A stretch of DNA of 13,967 nucleotides from positions 1 through 13,967 of the forward strand of contig JBCCDA010000107.1 of NCBI GenBank assembly GCA_039033215.1, in the 5' to 3' direction. Shown in pieces: positions 1 through 7,060 of the stretch. Position numbers and translations under genes: made by a program. Origin of the DNA: Thermohalobaculum sp039033215 (GTDB lineage: Bacteria; Pseudomonadota; Alphaproteobacteria; Rhodobacterales; Rhodobacteraceae). Below the pieces are notes generated by a model. The model had not been told where the DNA came from. It did not search any database and saw only the letters and a program-made list of their open reading frames with translations. Position 1 is the stretch's first letter, and each line of letters begins with the position of its first letter.

Positions 1-365
1 ACCCCGCGGTGACAAAGCAGATGGTCGAGCTGGCACGTGCAGCTATGCGCACCGCGGCCGAGGAGGCCCGGGTCAGCGCCGAGATCCTGACCGAATGGCG
101 GTTCGGCGATGAGGCCTTCGACGCCGATCTGATCGATCTGGTGCGCACCACCGCGCGTGGTCTCGGGATCGAGCCGATGGACTTGCTCAGCCAGGCCGGT
201 CACGATGCTTATCACATGTGCGGTGTGACCCCCACCGTGCTGGTCTTCAGTCCCTGCGTCGACGGGATCAGCCACAACGAAAGCGAAGACGTCGAGTATG
301 AGCCGACGATCCAGGCTGTCGATGTGCTCTGCCAGGCAGTGCTTGCCCGTGCGATGCGCGGTTGA
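1..365 (+). CDS. M20-family amidohydrolase (allantoate / N-carbamoyl-amino-acid hydrolase type), C-terminal part only
   Basis: The frame is open to the left edge (codons CCC GCG precede the GTG at 9), so this is the last ~120 residues of a gene of usually 400-420 residues; the GTG at 9 is probably internal. The segment matches the C-terminal catalytic part of the AllC/HyuC/beta-ureidopropionase group. It has an AGHDA motif followed by a hydrophobic strand (TVLVFSPC) and the DGISHNE motif, whose histidine is a zinc ligand in characterised family members. These enzymes hydrolyse ureido or amide bonds of allantoate, N-carbamoyl amino acids or similar compounds in the cytoplasm. The substrate cannot be told from this fragment. 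The usual glycine in the SGAGHDA motif is Q here (SQAGHDA). It ends at TGA 363-365, 67 bp before the converging LysR gene. Family assignment is fairly sure; the specific function is not. Confidence 0.8.
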   Translation, partial: PAVTKQMVELARAAMRTAAEEARVSAEILTEWRFGDEAFDADLIDLVRTTARGLGIEPMDLLSQAGHDAYHMCGVTPTVLVFSPCVDGISHNESEDVEYEPTIQAVDVLCQAVLARAMRG

Positions 366-432
366 GCCGGAGGCGTTGTAAGGCTGAGCAGGCGCTACCA
401 TGAGTGGTCCGTCGTTCTGTCCGGAAGCTGGA

Positions 433-1308
433 CTACGGAGTGGCGCCGGCCGAGAGCAGCTTGCCAAGTGACGGATGAGGGAAGCTGCGCCGGGCCGTGA
501 TGGCGTAGAAACTCTCGGTGATGCTCAGCGCGAACGGGGCGGGGTGCAGGATCCCCTGATCGATCTCGTCGGCCAGCACGACCGCAGGGGCCACCGCCAG
601 CCCCACGCCCTCGCGCGCCAGCAGCCTGACCATCGCCATGTCATCGACCTCGGCCGCGATCTTCGGCAGCACGCCAAGGCGCGTAACCAGGGCGTCGAAA
701 CCGGTGCGGATCGAGCTTTCGGTCGGCAGGATCACGGGCTCGGAGCGCAGCAGGTCCTGCAGGTTGGAATGGACGAGCCTGCCCTGAGTTGCGTAGAGCC
801 CCACCGGCTGCTCGGCGATCCGGTGCGCGACAAGCCCCACGTAGGTTTCGCGTGGCGGCGCCTCAGTGGACAGCACCACATCCAGCGCCAGCGCCTGCAG
901 TGCACTCAGCAGAACGCTGCTACCGCCCGATGACAGAACCACCTCGACATTCGGTTCGTCCAGCACCGGGCGCAGGAACTGCAGCTGGAAGTTCCGCGAG
1001 AGGGTCGACAGCGCGCCGATCTTGAGCGGTGGTGAGGCGTGTCGGTCGTCGGTGAGCACGGCGGTCAGCTCTTCGCCTGCCGTAAAGATCCGATCGGCGT
1101 GGTCCAGCGCGATACCACCAGCCTCGGTCAGCACAAGCTGCCGTCCAGCGCGATCGAAGAGCTGATGGCCCAGCCGTTCCTCGAGCTGGCGGATCTGGGT
1201 GGACAGGGCCGACTGCGAGAGGTTTAAGCGGTTCGCCGCGCGCGTGAGGTTGCCCTCCCGAGCGACCTCGCGGAAGTACCTCAGATGATGATAGTTCAAG
1301 CGGTCCAT
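433..1308 (-). CDS. LysR-type transcriptional regulator, NhaR-like
   Basis: The protein is 291 aa, the usual LysR length. Residues ~5-63 form the winged helix-turn-helix: it opens LNYHHLRYF, continues with LTRAANRLNLSQSALS as the recognition region, and has the IRQLEERLG linker start. The rest is the effector-binding domain. The opening NYHHLRYF, the FTAGEEL coiled linker and the EVDD..MVRLLA stretch resemble E. coli NhaR, but nothing shows an ion-sensing role. I chose ATG 1308-1306 because the LysR N-terminus begins exactly there. The same frame stays open to 1710, but that extension runs into moxR and has no LysR features. The gene diverges from moxR, with a 205-bp gap carrying a T-N11-A dyad (1310-1322) next to its start. 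Autoregulation and control of moxR/VWA are plausible inferences. Confidence 0.9.
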   Translation of the reverse strand: MDRLNYHHLRYFREVAREGNLTRAANRLNLSQSALSTQIRQLEERLGHQLFDRAGRQLVLTEAGGIALDHADRIFTAGEELTAVLTDDRHASPPLKIGALSTLSRNFQLQFLRPVLDEPNVEVVLSSGGSSVLLSALQALALDVVLSTEAPPRETYVGLVAHRIAEQPVGLYATQGRLVHSNLQDLLRSEPVILPTESSIRTGFDALVTRLGVLPKIAAEVDDMAMVRLLAREGVGLAVAPAVVLADEIDQGILHPAPFALSITESFYAITARRSFPHPSLGKLLSAGATP

Positions 1309-1513
1309 ATCTATAGAATAGAACGACAAGGCGCATCGAACAGCGAGATCTGGATCATGTTGCGAGAGGTCCTGGCTACCAGACGAGGCAGAACGAACTG
1401 GCAAGCCAGGCGCGATCGGGCACCCGTTGCGAGCACCCAATTGCCAAGCCCCTTCGCCGTGCCTTGCTGGGACGCTGTCTCGGCTTAGGTTGGAACGCGA
1501 GGCAGGTAAACGC
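1309..1513. promoter_or_regulatory. Divergent lysR-moxR intergenic control region
   Basis: This 205-bp gap lies between the start of the LysR regulator (reading left) and the start of moxR (reading right), so it must hold both promoters. The regulator end is noticeably AT-rich. No convincing -35/-10 pair could be picked on either strand. A second short dyad, GATC-TG-GATC, lies near 1348-1357. The moxR ATG at 1514 is preceded by a purine-rich GAGGCAGG stretch. Confidence 0.5.
1310..1322. promoter_or_regulatory. Candidate LysR-box (T-N11-A dyad)
   Basis: The 13-bp sequence TCTATAGAATAGA has perfect 5-bp inverted arms (TCTAT / ATAGA) around AGA and fits the T-N11-A consensus of LysR-type operators. 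It begins one base beyond the regulator's start codon, where bound protein could block its own transcription. Binding is inferred. Confidence 0.4.
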
Positions 1514-2632
1514 ATGTCCCTGAACACCAGATCGATAGCGGCCGGTGATGCACTGGCGGTCCTGCGCGCGGGTTGGGCTGCGCAGGCCGATCGGGGTCTG
1601 ATGGTCTCGTACATGCTGCACGGACGGCCCGGTGTGGGAAAAACCGAGATCATCCGACAGTTGGCTGATGAGCGCGGCGCCCGACTTTTCGATTTGCGGC
1701 TCACGACCATCGAGCCGCAGGATCTGCGGGGGCTTCCCTATTTCGACCAGGCCACCCGCAAGACGGTCTGGTACCGGCCCGAGGATCTGCCTGATGATCC
1801 CGATCAGCCTGCGCTCTTGTTCCTCGATGAGCTCACCGCCGCCGCACCGGCGCTGCAGCCCGCTGTCTACGGTTTGCTACAGGAGCGGCGGGTGGGCCCC
1901 CACCGCCTGCCGGACTCGGTCTTCGTTGTCGCGGCGGGCAATACGGCCGAGGACGGCGCCGTCGCCTACGAGATGGGCACGGCGCTCTCGGATCGTCTGG
2001 TCCACCTCCATATCGCGGCCTCGGCCAAGGACTGGCTCGAGAACTACGCGGTCCCGCAGAACCTGAATCCCGCCGTGATCGCGTTCATCAAGACGCGTCC
2101 TGATCTGCTGGAGACGACGGATCGGGCGCTGCAATCGGGCGAAATGATCGCGGCGACACCCCGTTCCTGGACGCGAGTCAGCGACATTCTGGCAGCCCGG
2201 CCCGAGCGGCGCCATCGCGACATCCTGGTTTCGGGCACCGTTGGCGAAGCCGTGGCCGCCGAGTTTGCGCTGGTTGCGGACGAGATCGCGGCCAGCGTCC
2301 AGATCGCCGACATGATGGAGGCCGATCCCACACATATGTGGGCGCTCTATCCTGCGACGATGCATGGGCTGAATGCCCTGGCGTTCGGGCTCATCGGTGG
2401 GTTGGACAGGGACAACGCCGCCCGCAGCGTCGAGATCATGGCAGGTATCCGCCAGCTTGCGTCGAAACGTGACGACCCTGCACTTGCCCGCATCCCATTG
2501 GCGGAGCTCTGCACGTATGGGTTCGAGCTGCTGATCCAGAAGGCGCTGGACCAGGGGTTGGGCGAGGCGATCCTCGCGACATCCGCGTATCGGGACTACG
2601 CCGAGGAACGCCGCGCCGCAGGTCTGGGCTAG
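1514..2632 (+). CDS. MoxR-type AAA+ ATPase
   Basis: This 372-aa AAA+ ATPase has Walker A GRPGVGKT at residues 37-44, Walker B LLFLDE at 101-106, sensor-1 AAGN at 140-143 and an SDR arginine-finger segment near 159-161, with an alpha-helical C-terminal half. MoxR proteins form hexameric rings that remodel or assemble partner proteins, usually acting with a VWA-domain protein encoded next door. That is the case here: the downstream DUF2201/VWA gene starts 2 bp after the stop, so the two are almost certainly co-transcribed and work together. The ATG at 1514 has a purine-rich region just upstream. An in-frame TTG at 1427 would add 29 residues without AAA+ character. The client of this pair is unknown. 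Confidence 0.9.
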   Translation: MSLNTRSIAAGDALAVLRAGWAAQADRGLMVSYMLHGRPGVGKTEIIRQLADERGARLFDLRLTTIEPQDLRGLPYFDQATRKTVWYRPEDLPDDPDQPALLFLDELTAAAPALQPAVYGLLQERRVGPHRLPDSVFVVAAGNTAEDGAVAYEMGTALSDRLVHLHIAASAKDWLENYAVPQNLNPAVIAFIKTRPDLLETTDRALQSGEMIAATPRSWTRVSDILAARPERRHRDILVSGTVGEAVAAEFALVADEIAASVQIADMMEADPTHMWALYPATMHGLNALAFGLIGGLDRDNAARSVEIMAGIRQLASKRDDPALARIPLAELCTYGFELLIQKALDQGLGEAILATSAYRDYAEERRAAGLG

Positions 2633-2634
2633 GC

Positions 2635-3927
2635 GTGCTGGCGCATACGCAGCGTGCGGCCTATGCACTTCAGAAGCTGGCCGAACAGGACCCGGCGCTG
2701 GGGGCGCTCGCCCTCTGGTGCCAGCATCGGGACGCGGAGGCCGGGGCCGCCGATGGCCGGTGGGCCTGGACCGACGGTCAAACCATCCACTACGCGCCGG
2801 CTTTCCTGGATCTTGCGCCGCACGAGCAGGTCGGTCTGACCGCGCATCATGTCCTGCACATCGCGTTCCGGCACGGCCCGCGTAGTCGCGCGATGCTCCT
2901 GCGGTTCGGCGAGCGGTACGCGGCGGATATCTACAACGCGGGCGCCGATGCGCTGGTCAATGAGACGCTGCTTCTGGCGGGCTACGCGTTGCCGCGGCCG
3001 TGTGTGACGCTCGGCCCGCTTCTTGTCGCAGCCGGGCAGGCCAGTGGTGGCGATGCGCCGCTCGGTCAGCTCGATGTCGACGCGCTCTATGTGATGTTGC
3101 TCCATGAACGGCATCCCGGGACCGGCGGTAAGGCAGTGCGCGAGGACGAAAGCGCAGCGCGCGCTGAACAGGTTCGCGACGCCGCGCGCCGGCTTGGCTT
3201 CACGCCGGATCTCGACCCGTCCGAGGATACCGACGAGGGCGGGCAGGCCGACGCCGACGAGGCCGACTGGCAGCAACGCGTTGCCCGCGCGATGGAGGAA
3301 GGCCGCCGGGCGGGGCGCGGGATCGGCGCGCTGGGGTTCCGGCTGGGCGATCTGCCGGAGGTCCGCACCCCGTGGGAGACCGTCCTGAGGGGGTTGGTCA
3401 CCAAGGCCGTCCTGCAGGAGCGCCAGCCCAACTACCGCAGGCCCTCGCGCCGCTGGCTGGCGCTCGACGCCCTGGCCCGTGAAGACGGCACCCCGCCCCC
3501 CGTCTTCCAACCAAGCTTCAGGCAGGAGGGCGGGCGTCCTCGGATTGTCATCGGCCTCGACAGTTCCGGCTCGATCGATGCGACGCGCCTCGGTCATTTC
3601 GCTGCTCAGGTCGCCGCGATCGCCCGAAAAACCCGTGCGGAAGTGCACCTGCTTGTCTTCGACGAAGACGTCCGCAGCCACCGTCGGCTCGATGGCCCGA
3701 ACCTGGCCGACGAGATCGCGCGGATCGAGTTCAGCCGCGACGGGGGGACATCCTTCGTGGACGTGATCGAGCGATCGGCTGGCCTCGATCCCTCCATCAT
3801 CGTCATCCTGACCGACCTCGACGGCCCGTTTGGACAGGCACCAAGGGGGTGTCCGGTGCTCTGGGCCGTCCCCGCCCGTACCGAACGCACACCGCCATTC
3901 GGTCGCGTTCTCAGCCTGGCGAGTTAG
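2635..3927 (+). CDS. DUF2201 / VWA-like protein with degenerate metallopeptidase motif
   Basis: The protein has 430 aa and starts at GTG 2635, only 2 bp after moxR. The N-terminal part (~1-120) matches the putative metallopeptidase domain of the DUF2201/COG3864 family, with the expected helix and the later ADALVNE segment. The zinc-binding motif, normally HExxH, reads HHVLH at 71-75, so the catalytic glutamate position is histidine (codons CAT CAT). A charged linker rich in D/E follows (~165-225). The C-terminal VWA-like domain (~300-430) has a full MIDAS set: D309, S311, S313, T372 and D394. VWA partners of MoxR ATPases typically act as adaptors or metal-dependent binding modules. The role is unknown; protease activity is doubtful given the substitution. 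Its 3' end overlaps the opposite-strand membrane protein gene by 17 bp. Confidence 0.88.
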   Translation: MLAHTQRAAYALQKLAEQDPALGALALWCQHRDAEAGAADGRWAWTDGQTIHYAPAFLDLAPHEQVGLTAHHVLHIAFRHGPRSRAMLLRFGERYAADIYNAGADALVNETLLLAGYALPRPCVTLGPLLVAAGQASGGDAPLGQLDVDALYVMLLHERHPGTGGKAVREDESAARAEQVRDAARRLGFTPDLDPSEDTDEGGQADADEADWQQRVARAMEEGRRAGRGIGALGFRLGDLPEVRTPWETVLRGLVTKAVLQERQPNYRRPSRRWLALDALAREDGTPPPVFQPSFRQEGGRPRIVIGLDSSGSIDATRLGHFAAQVAAIARKTRAEVHLLVFDEDVRSHRRLDGPNLADEIARIEFSRDGGTSFVDVIERSAGLDPSIIVILTDLDGPFGQAPRGCPVLWAVPARTERTPPFGRVLSLAS

Positions 3928-4600
3928 CCATCGCGGCGAGGCGCGCGTGTGCTGATATCTGTTTTGGATCAATCGTGTAGACCCTGACCTGTGTATCCTG
4001 GAACACGTTGATCATCCGCAGTTTGTCTTCGGTCAGATCGGCATCGAAGAGGATCTCGGCGATCATCTCGCGCTCGGCTGCGCCCAGGTCCATGAAGGAT
4101 GGCTTGCCCCCCTCCTGCTGGACCGACACGTAGGTGAGAGGCGGAATCTTCAGCAAGTCGGACTGCTCGATCACCAGGTTGAGCGTGCCACTATCGGCCC
4201 CGCGCTCGGCTGCCAGCTTGGTCAGAACGTCGTTTGCGCGGACCTTCAGCAGATCCGTGCCACGGTCGGCGTCGACCGGATCCATCAATGCCCGACGGGC
4301 CGTGGGACTGGGGACCGACAGCACATAGCTCTCGAACACCATGACGAACATGGCCATCGGCACCGGTGCGAGGCTGATCGGAAGGGCCCATTCCGGCTTG
4401 AAAATCAACGCGATGGGGAAGATCGACAGGGCGATGCAATAGCGCGCGACCGGGGCCTCGATCACCGTGCGCCAGAAGAGTTTGCCGAACATTGCGCGTG
4501 GGTAGAGCCTCCGTCCCAGCGTCAGGAACCGACGTGGGACGGTGTTGATCGTCAGGTTGCTGGGCGACGCCAGCGTCTCGGGCGTCAGGAACAGTAGCAT
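3911..4600 (-). CDS. Hypothetical membrane protein with two predicted helices and a soluble C-terminal domain
   Basis: I do not recognise this 229-aa protein. Residues ~1-50 are basic and soluble-looking. Two hydrophobic segments follow at about 51-68 and 72-94, separated by a short FKPEW turn, so it is likely a hairpin in the inner membrane. The remaining ~130 residues are mixed and charged, without a motif I can name. The ATG at 4600 was chosen because a GGAG sequence lies upstream; the same frame is open to 4792, but that part looks like non-coding translation and would run into pcaH. The gene diverges from pcaH and overlaps the VWA gene tail to tail by 17 bp. It could belong functionally to either neighbour, and nothing decides which. 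Confidence 0.7.
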   Translation of the reverse strand: MLLFLTPETLASPSNLTINTVPRRFLTLGRRLYPRAMFGKLFWRTVIEAPVARYCIALSIFPIALIFKPEWALPISLAPVPMAMFVMVFESYVLSVPSPTARRALMDPVDADRGTDLLKVRANDVLTKLAAERGADSGTLNLVIEQSDLLKIPPLTYVSVQQEGGKPSFMDLGAAEREMIAEILFDADLTEDKLRMINVFQDTQVRVYTIDPKQISAHARLAAMANSPG

Positions 4601-4749
4601 CGTTCTGGGCTCTCCGGGATGTCGTAAGAATAGGTTAGCGCGGGCAGCGCGAACTTCGAGAACCGGGGGGCATCGGCTGGTTGGATCGCACTGTACGCTT
4701 CCGGCGCATGTGCGTAACATCAAGGGAACGAACGGCAGGGAGGAGACGG
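4601..4749. promoter_or_regulatory. Divergent control region upstream of pcaH
   Basis: This 149-bp gap between the membrane protein gene (reading left) and pcaH (reading right) should contain the pca promoter. An inverted repeat CGCA-TG-TGCG lies at 4705-4714, about 36 bp before the pcaH start, a reasonable place for an operator. I did not find a PcaQ-like ATAACC/GGTTAT dyad or a clear sigma-70 pair. Confidence 0.4.
4737..4745 (+). promoter_or_regulatory. Ribosome binding site of pcaH
   Basis: AGGGAGGAG lies 4 nt before ATG 4750. This strong Shine-Dalgarno sequence fixes the pcaH start at 4750 rather than the in-frame ATG at 4681, which would add 23 residues. Confidence 0.7.
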
Positions 4750-5493
4750 ATGACGGGCAGCAATCAGCCCCTGCGCGGCGGTTTCTTTCCACGAGATCAC
4801 GCCTGGCAGCCGCCCGCGCTGACGCCGGAGTACAAGACTTCGGTCGCGCGAGCGCCGTCGAAGGCCTTGCTGTCGATGCCGCAGACGCTGACCGAGACGA
4901 CGGGCCCGGTATTTGGCCACGACATGCTGGGGCCGCTGGACAACGACCTGATCCTCAACTTTGCGGGCGACGGTGAGAACGCCATTGGATCCCGAATAAT
5001 CGTTTATGGTCAGGTGCTTGACGAGAACGGTCGCGGAGTCCCGAATGCCCTTGTCGAGGTCTGGCAGGCCAATGCGGGCGGACGCTATCGCCACGCCAGG
5101 GAGCGCTATATCGCGGCGCTGGACCCCAACTTCGGCGGCTGCGGGCGCACGATCACGGACGACGACGGCCGCTACGAATTCCGAACCGTGCAACCCGGGG
5201 CCTATCCCTGGCCCAACCGCGCGAACGACTGGCGCCCCGCGCATATCCACTTCTCGGTCTTCGGGACCGCGTTCTGCCAGCGGCTGGTCACGCAGATGTA
5301 CTTCGAGGGCGATCCGATGATCTGGTTTTGCCCGATCGTCGACGCGATCCCCCACCGGGAGGGGGTCGAGAGCCTGATCGCCACCCTCGACATGAACGCG
5401 ACCGTCCCGATGGACGCGCGCGCCTACCGCTTCGACATCGTGCTGCGCGGGCGTCGCCAGACGATGTTCGAGAACCGGACGGAGGGCGCATGA
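4750..5493 (+). CDS. pcaH: Protocatechuate 3,4-dioxygenase beta subunit
   Basis: This is the catalytic subunit of the intradiol ring-cleaving enzyme that turns protocatechuate and O2 into 3-carboxy-cis,cis-muconate in the cytoplasm. At 247 aa it has the normal PcaH length. The four non-haem Fe(III) ligands are recognisable: Y113 (in GGRYRH), Y152 (in PGAYPW), H165 and H167 (in RPAHIHF). R162 sits where the family has its substrate-assisting arginine. The N-terminal ~70 residues are the usual PcaH lead-in. The stop overlaps the pcaG start (ATGA), so the two subunits are translationally coupled, as expected for an alpha-beta complex. It heads the pca cluster here and is divergent from a membrane protein gene. 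pcaQ, pcaD and pcaC, which often precede it in related bacteria, are absent. Confidence 0.96.
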   Translation: MTGSNQPLRGGFFPRDHAWQPPALTPEYKTSVARAPSKALLSMPQTLTETTGPVFGHDMLGPLDNDLILNFAGDGENAIGSRIIVYGQVLDENGRGVPNALVEVWQANAGGRYRHARERYIAALDPNFGGCGRTITDDDGRYEFRTVQPGAYPWPNRANDWRPAHIHFSVFGTAFCQRLVTQMYFEGDPMIWFCPIVDAIPHREGVESLIATLDMNATVPMDARAYRFDIVLRGRRQTMFENRTEGA

Positions 5494-6089
5494 GCGGTCC
5501 CCGGTACCTCAAGGAGAGCCCCAGCCAGACGGCGGGGCCGTATGTCCACATCGGCTGCGTGCCCAACTTCGCCGGTATCACGGGGATCTACCCCGAAGAT
5601 CCCGGTGCGACGATGGTCAGCGACCAGACGCTTGGCCCCCGGATTACCGTCACGGGAACAGTTTTCGACAATACCTCGACACCGATTAAGGATGCGTTGA
5701 TCGAGCTTTGGCAGGCGGATGCGAACGGCATCTATCCCGGCGACCCGCGTGGCCCGGCCGACCCGAACTTTCCGGGCTGGGGCCGATGCCCCGCGGACCA
5801 GACGACCGGTGAGTGGACAGCCAAGACGATCAAGCCTGGTCGTGTCCCCGCGCTCGGCACCCTCCAGGCACCCCATATATTGGTGTGGATCGTCGCTCGC
5901 GGGATAAATCTGGGGCTCCAGACGCGGATGTACTTCCCGGACGAAGACAACGCCGCTGACCCTGTCCTCTCGCGCATCGAGCACCAGAACCGTGTGCCGA
6001 CGCTGATCGCGGAGCAGACCGGCCCCTCGGACTACCGCTTCGACATCCGCCTGCAGGGCCCCGAGGAGACCATCTTCTTCGATGTCTGA
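5490..6089 (+). CDS. pcaG: Protocatechuate 3,4-dioxygenase alpha subunit
   Basis: At 199 aa this is the usual PcaG length. It shares the intradiol dioxygenase beta-sandwich fold with PcaH, as shown by IELWQADANG near 71-80 and by the C-terminal YRFDIRLQG that parallels YRFDIVLRG in pcaH. The iron ligands are absent, as expected: the segment aligned with the two PcaH histidines reads APHILVWIV near 127-135. The subunit builds the alpha-beta heterodimer and contributes to the active-site pocket. The N-terminal PSQTAGPYVHIG stretch is characteristic of PcaG. Its ATG overlaps the pcaH stop by 4 bp. After its stop come an immediate hairpin and a 140-bp gap before the BKACE gene. Confidence 0.96.
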   Translation: MSGPRYLKESPSQTAGPYVHIGCVPNFAGITGIYPEDPGATMVSDQTLGPRITVTGTVFDNTSTPIKDALIELWQADANGIYPGDPRGPADPNFPGWGRCPADQTTGEWTAKTIKPGRVPALGTLQAPHILVWIVARGINLGLQTRMYFPDEDNAADPVLSRIEHQNRVPTLIAEQTGPSDYRFDIRLQGPEETIFFDV

Positions 6090-6090
6090 G

Positions 6091-6109
6091 AGGGCGCCCG
6101 GGTCGCCCT
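6091..6109 (+). terminator. Hairpin directly after pcaG
   Basis: The arms AGGGCG and CGCCCT enclose a 7-nt loop and begin one base after the pcaG stop. There is no T-tract behind the hairpin, so it is more likely an mRNA-stabilising or attenuating structure than a strong intrinsic terminator. Confidence 0.35.
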
Positions 6110-6127
6110 TGCGCTGGGAATCTCAGT

Positions 6128-6171
6128 GTATGACAAACGTATGCTTTTCGTATGCCAAACGTATGCCAACT
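6128..6171 (+). repeat. Four tandem 11-bp repeats upstream of the BKACE gene
   Basis: Four contiguous units begin with GTATG at 6128, 6139, 6150 and 6161: GTATGACAAAC, GTATGCTTTTC, GTATGCCAAAC and GTATGCCAACT. The period is exactly 11 bp, close to one helical turn, so a protein could bind each unit on the same DNA face. The last unit overlaps an inverted repeat TGCCA-AC-TGGCA (6164-6175). The array lies 58 bp upstream of the BKACE start, in the only sizeable gap of the pca cluster. An operator for the BKACE-pcaB half is the simplest reading; the binding protein is unknown. Confidence 0.6.
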
Positions 6172-6214
6172 GGCACACACCAAGTCGACGGGTTAACGCG
6201 CCCTTGAGAGCGCG

Positions 6215-6223
6215 AGGGGAGGA
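6215..6223 (+). promoter_or_regulatory. Ribosome binding site of the BKACE gene
   Basis: AGGGGAGGA lies 6 nt before ATG 6230. It is a near-ideal Shine-Dalgarno sequence and fixes the start. Confidence 0.7.
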
Positions 6224-6229
6224 CCGACC

Positions 6230-7060
6230 ATGACGAAACCCTGCATCATCTGTGTTGCGATCACGGGGTCGGTGCCGACCAAGGCCGACAATCCGGCCGT
6301 CCCCACGACGGTGCCGGAGCAGATCGAGTCGACCCACGCAGCCTTCGAGGCAGGCGCCACCATCGCGCACTGCCACGTGCGCAACGCCGACCAGACGCCG
6401 ACAGCGGATCCCGAGAAGTTCGCGGCGCTGAAGGAGGGGATCGAGAAACACTGCCCCGGCATGATCGTGCAGCTCTCGACCGGCGGGCGCTCGGGCACGG
6501 GGCGCGACCGAGGCGGCATGCTGCCGCTCGGCCCGGACATGGCCTCGTTGTCTGTCGGTTCGAACAACTTCCCAACGCGGGTCTACGAGAACAGCCCCGA
6601 GCTGGTGGACTGGCTGGCCTCGGAGATGCTGGCACACGAGGTGAAGCCCGAGATCGAGGCCTTCGATCTCAGCCACATTCACCAGGCCGCGAAGATGCAG
6701 GCGGACGGGCGGCTGGCGCCCGAGATCTATGTGCAGTTCGTGATGGGCGTGAAGAACGCGATGCCGGTCGACCGCGATGTCTTTGACTACTACGTCCGCA
6801 CCATGGAGCGGCTTTTGCCCAACAGCCAGTGGTGCGCGGCCGGGATCGGCGCGGGCCAGATCCTGCTGAACGAATGGGCCGTCGCGGCGGGTGGGCACGC
6901 GCGCACAGGGCTTGAGGACAACGTCCGGCTGGACCGGGAGACCCTGGCGCCCTCGAATGCGGCGTTGGTGCAGCGGGTCGTGGACATCTGCGCGAAACAC
7001 GGGCGTCCCGTGGCGACAACGGCCCAGGCCCGCGAGATGCTGGGCCTCAGGGCCGCATAA
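6230..7060 (+). CDS. BKACE family (DUF849) beta-keto acid cleavage enzyme
   Basis: At 276 aa this is a TIM-barrel enzyme of the family often annotated 3-keto-5-aminohexanoate cleavage protein. BKACE enzymes use Zn to react a beta-keto acid with acetyl-CoA, giving acetoacetate and a new acyl-CoA. The zinc ligands are H47 and H49 (in AHCHVR) and E229 (in RTGLEDN), with the catalytic-type R225 and D230 nearby. The glutamate near residue 14 that binds the amino group in the lysine-pathway enzyme is not present (ITGSVPT), so another substrate is expected. The gene lies between pcaG and pcaB and abuts pcaB with no gap. That context suggests beta-ketoadipate as substrate, yielding succinyl-CoA plus acetoacetate, which would bypass PcaIJ and PcaF. 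This substrate is an inference. Confidence 0.88.
   Translation: MTKPCIICVAITGSVPTKADNPAVPTTVPEQIESTHAAFEAGATIAHCHVRNADQTPTADPEKFAALKEGIEKHCPGMIVQLSTGGRSGTGRDRGGMLPLGPDMASLSVGSNNFPTRVYENSPELVDWLASEMLAHEVKPEIEAFDLSHIHQAAKMQADGRLAPEIYVQFVMGVKNAMPVDRDVFDYYVRTMERLLPNSQWCAAGIGAGQILLNEWAVAAGGHARTGLEDNVRLDRETLAPSNAALVQRVVDICAKHGRPVATTAQAREMLGLRAA

Noticed and set aside
1..365. A complete small gene starting at GTG 9
   Set aside because: The frame is open upstream and the sequence is only the C-terminal part of a large amidohydrolase, so the gene starts outside the window.
433..1308. The LysR regulator as PcaQ, controlling the pca cluster
   Set aside because: It resembles NhaR rather than PcaQ, is 3.4 kb from pcaH and is divergent from moxR, not from pca genes.
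1309..1710. N-terminal extension of the LysR regulator up to 1710
   Set aside because: It would overlap moxR head-on by nearly 200 bp and precede the canonical LysR N-terminus with non-homologous sequence.
2629..3972. A 447-codon minus-strand open frame opposite the VWA gene
   Set aside because: The plus-strand frame has clear DUF2201 and MIDAS motifs; the antisense product has no recognisable feature.
6128..6171. CRISPR-like array
   Set aside because: Units are 11 bp and contiguous, with no spacers and no cas genes nearby; an operator fits better.
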